A DNA stretch of 7,435 bases. Source: Planctomycetota bacterium (GTDB lineage: Bacteria > Planctomycetota > UBA1135 > GCA-002686595). The position numbers were made by a program, and so were the translations under genes. The notes beneath the pieces are model-generated. The model did not search any database, was not told where the DNA came from, and was given only the letters and a program-made list of their open reading frames with translations. The stretch covers positions 1 to 7,435 of the forward strand of contig JAKVCE010000101.1 of NCBI GenBank assembly GCA_022447405.1. The letters run 5' to 3'. Within the stretch, counting starts at the first letter, position 1. Every line of letters begins with the position of its first letter. Of this stretch, positions 1 through 5,575 are shown one piece after another.

Positions 1-1236
1 GTGACGCGGACGCGCGGCCTCACCGCGCGCGGTCGGCGCCTCGAGAGCGAAGCGCTCCGCGAGACCGAGCGCGCCTGCGCTCAGGCCTGCAGAGAGGTCC
101 ACGCCCAGGGCTCGGACCGCCTGCGTGAGCTCCTGAAGCGCTCCAGCACGCGGACCATCCGTCACCTTGCCCTCTCCCCGCGCACGCACCCAGACCTCGA
201 GCGCTGCGCCCGCCTCCTTCGCGTCCACCCCGACCTCGTCGCAGGCGGCGAGGAGCTCGAGCGCCTCCTCTGGGACCCGCAGCCCGAGCGAGAGCCCGAC
301 GGAATCCAGCGCGTTGAAGCGTCCCCCCTGTCGCCCGCCGTCGTGAGTCTCGAAGACCCAGCCGCAAGGTGTCGGACACCCGGCGCAGCCACGGAGCGAG
401 ACGCCTGCGTCAGCGCCGGCGCTCGCGAGCGCGCGCGCGCCCTCTACCGCGTGCTCATCCGCCGCCTGATAGCGCAGCTCATGAGCGCGCTCGAGGGAGC
501 CACCGGCGCCGCGCTCGCGCAAGCGCGGAGAGCGCTTCAGCTGTGAGACCAAGCGCAGAGAGTCTTCACCCGGAGCGACCTCGGGAGCCTCAACCACCAC
601 CGCCCAGAGCCCCATCCCGGCGAGCGTCCCCCCTAAGCCGCCGCGGCCCACGAAGCTCGGCGGGTCCTCGCCCACTGCGAGGTTCGCGTAGCTGACTCCT
701 CTCCAAGCAGCCGGACCTACGGCGAGGTGCGCGCCCTCGGGGTGCCGCTCCGCCAAGAGCGCGAGCCAATCCGAGAGCGTCTCCACCTCCTCGTACCTTC
801 GCATGCTCACCCCCCCACTCGAGTCGATGACGAGGACGCAGCCAGGCTCCGACGCGTGACCGCGCAAGACGAGGGCGTCTGCGACGCTCGCGAGCCTGCG
901 CCCGAGCGAGCCGCCCACGGCCCCCTCGGCCACCCGCCCGGTGTGCGCGCCCCGCCCACAGACGGAGACCCGCGCAGCCGTCGGGACGCCGCGCCTCACG
1001 GCCCCGCCCACAGCCAGCACGAAGGGCGCCTCCGCCCCCCTGCGGTGCGCGTCCGCTTGCAGGGACCACGCGAGGGCGCTCCCTCCCGCCTCTGCGAGGG
1101 CCTCGAGCTCGGTCCACTCACTCTCAAAGGGAGCGACGCGGCCGCTGCCCTCTCTGAGGTCCACCTCGAGGAGGCGGAGCGGCGCGCGTTGTTTCTCGGG
1201 CGGGTTCTTCAAGGTCTCGCTAACCTGTCGGGTCAC
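1..1236 (-). CDS. Divergent aldehyde:ferredoxin oxidoreductase (AOR) family protein, 3' end beyond the window
   Basis: The minus-strand frame is open for 412 codons from a GTG at 1236 to base 1, so about two thirds of a roughly 600-residue protein is visible. Family members are tungsto- or molybdo-pterin enzymes that oxidise aldehydes and related substrates with ferredoxin. Seen: a VDL N-terminal strand (25-27), VPTAAR (84-89), GG at 108-109, GRGGLG (197-202, matching GRGG-GAVMGSKNLKA), the 4Fe-4S motif C284-x2-C287-x3-C291, and CDEVGVD with D333 and D338. Spacing closely follows Pyrococcus furiosus AOR (C288/C291/C295, D338, D343) as I recall it. Odd: the catalytic Glu313 position is Asn308, the pterin-contact Asn93 position is Ala106, and GSKNLKA reads AGMGLWA. 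The fourth Cys and the active-site His would lie off the left edge. GTG 1236 is the first start after an in-frame TGA; TTG at 1212 is possible, and neither has a clear Shine-Dalgarno site. Family membership is firm; substrate and activity are unknown. Confidence 0.88.
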   Translation of the reverse strand, partial: MTRQVSETLKNPPEKQRAPLRLLEVDLREGSGRVAPFESEWTELEALAEAGGSALAWSLQADAHRRGAEAPFVLAVGGAVRRGVPTAARVSVCGRGAHTGRVAEGAVGGSLGRRLASVADALVLRGHASEPGCVLVIDSSGGVSMRRYEEVETLSDWLALLAERHPEGAHLAVGPAAWRGVSYANLAVGEDPPSFVGRGGLGGTLAGMGLWAVVVEAPEVAPGEDSLRLVSQLKRSPRLRERGAGGSLERAHELRYQAADEHAVEGARALASAGADAGVSLRGCAGCPTPCGWVFETHDGGRQGGRFNALDSVGLSLGLRVPEEALELLAACDEVGVDAKEAGAALEVWVRARGEGKVTDGPRAGALQELTQAVRALGVDLSAGLSAGALGLAERFALEAPTARGEAARPRH

Positions 1237-1256
1237 AGCCTGCGCCGCAACCCCTC

Positions 1257-2090
1257 ATGGCGCAGCTCCACAGCTTGCGTGACTCCTTCGCCATAGGCCG
1301 CGTCTTCGGGATCCAGATCCGCGTCCACCTCCTGTTCCCGCTCATCCTGGCCTTCGTCCTCATGCAGGGCCTGAGCCAGCCCGGCGCCTCGATGGGAGAC
1401 GCCTTCTACCTGATCGTCGCGGTCTTCATGCTCTTCGGGGTCGTCTTCCTGCACGAGCTAGGGCACAGCCTGGTAGCGCAGGCCTTCGGGATTCAGGTCC
1501 TGGACATCACCTTTTGGCCCCTCGGTGGGATGGCCCGCATGGCGGAGCTCCCTGAGAAGCCACGCGTCGAGGGGCTGGTGGCCATCGCTGGACCCGCGGT
1601 CAACGGCGTCCTGTTCACGGCTGGCTTGGGGCTGCACCTCATCCTCGGCCTCCCGCTCGAGCTCAACACGCTCCCCGGCTACTTCGTCTACATCAACCTC
1701 GCGATGGGCGCCTTCAACCTCATCCCCGCCTTCCCCATGGACGGCGGTCGGATCCTGCGCGCCTGGCTCGCGCGCAGCAAACCGAACAGGCGCGACTGGG
1801 TGCAGGCGACGGCCATCGCCGTCAACGTCGGGCGCTTCTTCGCCTTCTTGATGATCCTCGCGGGCACCTACAGCTGCGTCCTCGCCCTCATCGGCGTGTG
1901 GGTCTGGTGGATGGGCGCGCGCGAGCTCTGGGCCGTGCGCATGAAGCACAAGGCGCAGCGCTTCTACGACGAGGCGAACTATCCGGGTAGCGAGATGGGC
2001 GGGAGCACGCCGGGGTTCACGCCCGAAGACCTGCAGAAGCTCGAGTCCTTCCGCGGCCAGCTGAAGGGCTTCGGTCGAGACAAGGACTAG
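1257..2090 (+). CDS. Site-2-type M50 membrane zinc metalloprotease
   Basis: This is a 277-residue polytopic membrane protein of the M50/S2P family, which cleaves transmembrane segments of substrates such as anti-sigma factors or pro-proteins. Seen: hydrophobic segments at about 23-39, 49-72, 105-131, 141-160 and 185-218; the zinc motif HELGH at 66-70 inside the second segment; GPAVN at 112-116; and NLIPAFPMDGGR at 154-165, whose Asp162 is the expected third zinc ligand. The N-terminal GRVFGIQIRVH stretch is typical of the SpoIVFB-like branch. That branch often carries C-terminal CBS domains, but here a charged tail of about 55 residues follows the last membrane segment, and no PDZ or CBS domain is present. 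All catalytic residues are intact, so it is probably active. ATG 1257 places about ten residues before the conserved start; no clear ribosome binding site is visible. Substrate unknown. It is divergent from the AOR-family gene and convergent with the SDR gene. Confidence 0.93.
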   Translation: MAQLHSLRDSFAIGRVFGIQIRVHLLFPLILAFVLMQGLSQPGASMGDAFYLIVAVFMLFGVVFLHELGHSLVAQAFGIQVLDITFWPLGGMARMAELPEKPRVEGLVAIAGPAVNGVLFTAGLGLHLILGLPLELNTLPGYFVYINLAMGAFNLIPAFPMDGGRILRAWLARSKPNRRDWVQATAIAVNVGRFFAFLMILAGTYSCVLALIGVWVWWMGARELWAVRMKHKAQRFYDEANYPGSEMGGSTPGFTPEDLQKLESFRGQLKGFGRDKD

Positions 2091-2875
2091 GCCGTCGGGC
2101 TGCCGCCCTCGGGGAACTGCTCCGGGTAGAGCGCGAGCCCCAGGCCTCCTGACACGGGGATCACGGCGCCGGTGATGTAACCGGACTCCTCTGAGCAGAG
2201 GAAGGAGATCACGCGCGCGACCTCCTCCGGGGTCCCGGCGCGACCGATCGCCGTGTTGCCGACGAGCCGCTCGCGGATCACAGGATCGATCTCGCTCGTC
2301 GCGCGCTCTGTCTCGACGAGGCCGAGCTCAATGAGGTTGGCGGTGACGCCGCAGCGTCCGCCCTCCACCGCGAGGGTGCGGGTCATCCCTGCGAGCGCTG
2401 CCTTCGCCGTCGCGTAGGCGACCTGGCCTCCTGCTCCATAGCTCGCAGCCACGGAGCCCACGCTCACGATGCGCCCGAAGCCGCGCGCCTTCATCCCCCC
2501 CATGAGGTGTCGGCTGAGCCTGAGGGAGGCCACAGCGCACACCTCAAGGACTCCCCTGATGTCCGCCTCGCTCACCTCCTCGAGGGGGCCATAGGGCGCG
2601 AAGCTCGCGGCGTTGTTGACGAGCAGGTCGACCTCGGGCGCGACGCCGTCGAGGTCTCGGAGCCAGTCCTCCCCGGTGAGGTCCGCAGCGAGGGCGATCG
2701 CTTCTCCGCCGTCGGCTCGGATGGAGTCCGTGACAGCGCCCAGCTCCTCCGCGCTGCGAGAGACCAAGACCACGCGCGCTCCTCGCGCTGCGAGGGCGCG
2801 CGCAGTGGCCGCGCCGATGCCGCGCGCTGCGCCGGTGATGACGGCGGTCCGTTGTGTGTGCGCTCCTTGAGTCAC
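2087..2875 (-). CDS. Short-chain dehydrogenase/reductase (classical SDR, FabG-like)
   Basis: The 262-residue product is a cytosolic NAD(P)(H)-dependent oxidoreductase with a Rossmann fold. Seen: TGAARGIG at 14-21 (TGxxxGIG cofactor loop), Ser39-Arg40 after the second strand (suggesting NADPH preference), Asp65 for the adenine pocket, NNA at 87-89, and the catalytic Ser141, Tyr154 and Lys158 (YxxxK). The C-terminal SGYITGAVIPVSGG block is characteristic. Deviations: Cys113 occupies the position of the catalytic-tetrad Asn of FabG (the segment from ETNLSS aligns without gaps), NNAG is NNAA, and the usual PG before the substrate loop is LG (184-185). The start is GTG; a GGGGA stretch about 10 bases upstream could serve as ribosome binding site. 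Length is normal for the family. It may act on a 3-oxoacyl or other small carbonyl substrate, but the sequence does not show which. The stop overlaps that of the convergent protease gene. Confidence 0.93.
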   Translation of the reverse strand: MTQGAHTQRTAVITGAARGIGAATARALAARGARVVLVSRSAEELGAVTDSIRADGGEAIALAADLTGEDWLRDLDGVAPEVDLLVNNAASFAPYGPLEEVSEADIRGVLEVCAVASLRLSRHLMGGMKARGFGRIVSVGSVAASYGAGGQVAYATAKAALAGMTRTLAVEGGRCGVTANLIELGLVETERATSEIDPVIRERLVGNTAIGRAGTPEEVARVISFLCSEESGYITGAVIPVSGGLGLALYPEQFPEGGSPTA

Positions 2876-2901
2876 GAGGACATGATCCCCGCTAGACGCG
2901 C

Positions 2902-2940
2902 TCCTGCCCAGCCTAGTCCCACGGAACTAGGCTGGAAGGA
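2902..2940. terminator. Inverted repeat between the secreted-protein gene and the SDR gene
   Basis: A perfect 10-bp inverted repeat, CCAGCCTAGT at 2908-2917 and ACTAGGCTGG at 2926-2935, encloses an 8-base loop. Outer bases TCCT (2902-2905) and AGGA (2937-2940) can extend the stem past a small asymmetric bulge. It starts 7 bases after the stop codon of the 772-residue protein and ends 27 bases before the SDR start, both genes reading on the minus strand. The position favours a transcription terminator for the upstream gene, but no T-run follows on the minus strand, so it is not a classic intrinsic terminator. An operator for a dimeric repressor of the SDR gene or an mRNA-stabilising hairpin are alternatives. 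Confidence 0.5.
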
Positions 2941-2946
2941 TGGACG

Positions 2947-5265
2947 CTAGGGCCCGAACAGGACCTGGACGCCGTTCGTGAGGTTGAACTTGGCTCCACA
3001 GGGGCTCGTCACAGGGTCTCGGTACCAGAGCTGATACCGGCGGAGGTCGCCGCTGACGACGCCGCCTTTCAGGACGAGGTCCTCTGTAGTCTGGGAGCGC
3101 CCAGCCGAGTCAGCGACCTTCACCTGAAGACGAATCACGCTGCCGCCGGCGCATCTCAGACCGTCACCGAACTGGTTCCCGCTCCCGCCGTTCACAGCGT
3201 TGTTCCCCTGGAAGTAGAGGCCGGGCTGGCTCGGGATGAGCGCAGAGCCCTCGAGCTTGAACATGTCCCCGCCGGTCGCAGACACGGAGGAGCTCCCTGA
3301 ACCGATGAGGCTCGCGCCCGCGTCCCAGGTAGAGTTGTTGCCGTTGCCGCAGCCAGCGAGGTCTCCGCTAGCGGTGTCGCAGTTGCCGCAGGGGCACTGG
3401 CAGCCCAAGGCGCTGGGCAGGTCCTGTCCAGAGCAGAACTGCACGAACTCTTCGCACTCGTCCGGGACTCCGTTCGCGTTGAAGTCATCCGAGGTCCCGT
3501 TCGAGATGTCCTCGGCGTCTTCCGCGCCGTTTCCGTTGCAGTCAATGATCGGGTCTTCGCTGGTGTCGGCGCCGCCTAGGTCATCGCCAGCGCTCTTACC
3601 ATCACGACCACCGCGCAGGCCCATGGACTCCGCCGAGACGAAGATCCCGGGAGCGCCGGCGCCGCCGGTGAGGCTCAGGCCTTCACCGACCGGCGGGATG
3701 AGCAGGTCACCCTCGCAGATAGGGATGCCGAAGATGCTGTCAGGTGTCCCGATGATCGGGGAGCCGCGCCGGACGCTGAAGAGCAGCATGTCTGTCTGTC
3801 CTTCGATCCACTCATAGGGGAAGGTCGAGCGCTGGTACACGCCGTCGCCGTTGTCCCAGAGGATCAGCGCGTCGATGTCGTCCTTGAACTCATTGAAGGG
3901 GTCTTGGTCGAGGCCAAGATCCGTCGCCCTCGCATAGGAGGAGACCACACCCCCGACCCCCGTAGAGATCAGGATGTCGCCGGGGCTGAACTGCCCGTTC
4001 GCAGCGGCAGAGTTGGAACCGAAGATCCCTTCGAGCGGGTCAAAGAGGTTGCCGTCCAGTGAGAAGAAGGCGGGGTTGTTGATCGTGACAGGATCGACCT
4101 CGCTCGAATCAGGTCGATAGAGGTTCATCGAGTCGGAGTTGGATCCGTCGTTGACCGGACCTTGCGAGGCCGCGTTCGGCTCTTTCAGGCCGTAGCCCGG
4201 GTACTTGTAGCCAGAAGCGCTTCGGGCCCCGTCTCCATCAATGACCGCGATGTTGCCCCACGGGCCGTCGGGGCTGGGACCAGGGGGAGGGACCGGACCG
4301 GGGAGCACACCCTCGACGAGCTTGAAGACATCAGCAGAGGCCTCCTTGCCACCGAGCGATCCTTCGGTCGAGACCGAAGGCTGCTGCGGGTTCTGCGGGA
4401 TCCCCCGCGCCCACTCATCAACCGTGAAGTAGATCCGGCTGCCGCCAGCGAGTCCTTCCGGTGTGAGGGGGTGGTCATTTCCTCGTGAGAAAGCGTCGAG
4501 CTCTACCTGGCAGGGCACCCCGGGTTGAGGGTCGTTGCAGGGACCGAAGGCCTGCAAGCCCAGGTCTGCTCCATCCAGGAGGATCTCAGGAGCGGACTGA
4601 GGTCCAGGCGTGGGTCCCCCGTTAGTGGAGGCCAGCATGTCGGACTCGCGGATGGGGATCCCGTTCGCGTCGTGCTCACCGTGGAGCGGTCCCTTGTAAT
4701 CCGCAGAGAAGACGACCCCGTAGTTAAAGGCCGGCCCGGTACCTCCGCCGCCGCAGCCCTGGGGGTAAGAGATCTCGAACTGCCCCTGACCACCAGCCGC
4801 GCCCGGGAAGGTGCCGACCTGGATCAAGTAGCTGTTGCCGTTCACGATCGCGAAGCTGATCTCAGACTGAAATCCGCAGAAGTCGTCGTTGCAGTCAAGC
4901 GCCGTGCCAGTAGAGCCGACCTGGGGGCATGAGCCTCCCGGGTAGGCGGCGATCTTGGTGTCCACGCTCGTCAAGGTGCACGTACTGACGACGCCGATGC
5001 CTGTACAGTCCGATGTCCACTCGAACCACACGTCGTTGTCGACGGCGGAGCTCCCGAACTGATAGCAGAGGTACTCGTTCTGTCCCTCGGGGCCTGTGGT
5101 CGCGTTCGAGTTGTCGAAGGCGAACTGGCCGGGGCCAGAGATCGGCTGGGCGGTCGCACAGGCGTCCGAACCCCCTCCCTGCAGCGCCAGCGCAGGAGAC
5201 GCCGAGACACCGACAAGGCTGGCGGTGATAAGAGCGATGCTGAGCAGTCTGCGGGGTGCGCTCAT
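2947..5265 (-). CDS. Secreted multidomain protein with dockerin-like repeat and Cys-rich C-terminal module
   Basis: The product is 772 residues if started at ATG 5265, which puts a standard signal peptide at the N-terminus: Arg5-Arg6, a hydrophobic core at 7-22, and probable cleavage after ALA (25-27). Next comes a domain at about 29-170 that resembles bacterial pre-peptidase-like beta-sandwiches (DACATA start, DVWFEWT, DTKIAAYPGG, ALDCNDDFCG). Residues about 178-566 hold three spaced copies of a unit reading (S/G)D-hydrophobic-L ... LGL ... acidic run, beginning at D209, D430 and D520, with a Pro-rich linker near 315-335. A dockerin-like calcium-binding pair at 575-604 (DCNGNG...DFNANGVPDEC) leads into a C-terminal module with Cys611, 622, 624, 626 and 629 that ends in YQLWYRDP and NLTNGV motifs. 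No enzyme active site is recognised. It is probably exported and cell-surface attached or extracellular, with calcium-stabilised and disulphide-bonded parts. An ATG at 5385 would add 40 residues before the signal peptide and is disfavoured. Confidence 0.85.
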   Translation of the reverse strand: MSAPRRLLSIALITASLVGVSASPALALQGGGSDACATAQPISGPGQFAFDNSNATTGPEGQNEYLCYQFGSSAVDNDVWFEWTSDCTGIGVVSTCTLTSVDTKIAAYPGGSCPQVGSTGTALDCNDDFCGFQSEISFAIVNGNSYLIQVGTFPGAAGGQGQFEISYPQGCGGGGTGPAFNYGVVFSADYKGPLHGEHDANGIPIRESDMLASTNGGPTPGPQSAPEILLDGADLGLQAFGPCNDPQPGVPCQVELDAFSRGNDHPLTPEGLAGGSRIYFTVDEWARGIPQNPQQPSVSTEGSLGGKEASADVFKLVEGVLPGPVPPPGPSPDGPWGNIAVIDGDGARSASGYKYPGYGLKEPNAASQGPVNDGSNSDSMNLYRPDSSEVDPVTINNPAFFSLDGNLFDPLEGIFGSNSAAANGQFSPGDILISTGVGGVVSSYARATDLGLDQDPFNEFKDDIDALILWDNGDGVYQRSTFPYEWIEGQTDMLLFSVRRGSPIIGTPDSIFGIPICEGDLLIPPVGEGLSLTGGAGAPGIFVSAESMGLRGGRDGKSAGDDLGGADTSEDPIIDCNGNGAEDAEDISNGTSDDFNANGVPDECEEFVQFCSGQDLPSALGCQCPCGNCDTASGDLAGCGNGNNSTWDAGASLIGSGSSSVSATGGDMFKLEGSALIPSQPGLYFQGNNAVNGGSGNQFGDGLRCAGGSVIRLQVKVADSAGRSQTTEDLVLKGGVVSGDLRRYQLWYRDPVTSPCGAKFNLTNGVQVLFGP

Positions 5266-5575
5266 GAGACGATTTGTCGGGTTGGGGTGGAGCTTTAGAG
5301 GGTCCTTCTCCGCGATTAAGCGGACGCTTGAAGCATACCCCCGACCCGAAATCCTTGTCTTATTCCTCATTTTTTGGGCTCTCATGGCTCTTTTTGACGA
5401 CAGATGTGTCGCGGATTGACCTCCACCCTTCGCCTCGGAGGGGCCGAGGTGGGCTCGGGTCGTGTGTGGATATTCGCCCTTATGGGCACGCGCTAGGGAG
5501 AGCGCTAGCTGAGGATTCCTGCACTCAACTGACGTGAGCGGTGCAAAGCTGGACAGCTAATCGCGAAAAAGCGGA
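5266..5575. other. 310-bp intergenic region between the WD40 gene and the secreted-protein gene
   Basis: No gene is supported here. Towards the secreted-protein gene it holds an AT-richer block (about 5346-5400) that looks like a minus-strand promoter region. Other structure: a small hairpin, CCTCGG/CCGAGG, at 5433-5449; a short palindrome, GCCC-TTAT-GGGC, at 5476-5487; a repeated GCGCTAG at 5490-5496 and 5502-5508; and a bulged hairpin at 5521-5544, 32 bases past the WD40 stop, which could help end that transcript although no T-run follows it. The 15-base sequences at 5311-5325 and 5562-5576 match at 13 positions. Confidence 0.5.
5332..5361 (-). promoter_or_regulatory. Candidate sigma-70-type promoter of the secreted-protein gene
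   Basis: Reading the minus strand, AAGACA (5361-5356; four of six match TTGACA) is followed after 18 bases by TATGCT (5337-5332; four of six match TATAAT). Upstream lie two A-tracts, A6 at 5375-5370 and A5 at 5395-5391, spaced 21 bases apart, about two helical turns. That is the placement of an UP element or bent DNA, and it stands out in this GC-rich sequence. Transcription would begin near 5325, giving a leader of about 60 bases before ATG 5265 and excluding the upstream ATGs at 5385 and 5370. The hexamers are weak matches, so the call is tentative. Confidence 0.3.

Noticed and set aside
1..546. Plus-strand open frame of 181 codons starting with GTG
   Set aside because: It is Arg/Ala-rich low-complexity translation with no recognisable motif, and it lies opposite the AOR-family frame, which carries clear family motifs over the same bases.
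590..1117. Minus-strand open frame of 175 codons
   Set aside because: It is in a different frame from the AOR-family gene on the same strand and is dominated by Arg and Gly; the AOR frame through the same bases has conserved motifs.
727..1296. Plus-strand open frame of 189 codons
   Set aside because: It overlaps the start of both the AOR-family gene and the M50 protease gene and shows no domain; it is a GC-driven shadow.
3507..3544. Dockerin-like repeat considered as evidence of a cellulosome
   Set aside because: No cohesin, scaffoldin or glycoside hydrolase is present in the window, and DxNxNG...PDEC repeats are common in secreted planctomycete proteins without cellulosomes.
3236..3817. 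Plus-strand open frame of 193 codons opposite the secreted-protein gene
   Set aside because: It is Ser/Pro-rich with no motif, and the opposite strand encodes the dockerin-like and repeat regions.
5266..5385. Forty-residue N-terminal extension of the secreted protein from ATG 5385
   Set aside because: It would bury a textbook signal peptide at residue 41 and covers the AT-rich candidate promoter region, so ATG 5265 is preferred.
5433..5449. CCTCGG/CCGAGG hairpin considered as a terminator of the WD40 gene
   Set aside because: The stem is only 6 bp, no T-run follows on either strand, and it lies about 130 bases from the stop codon.
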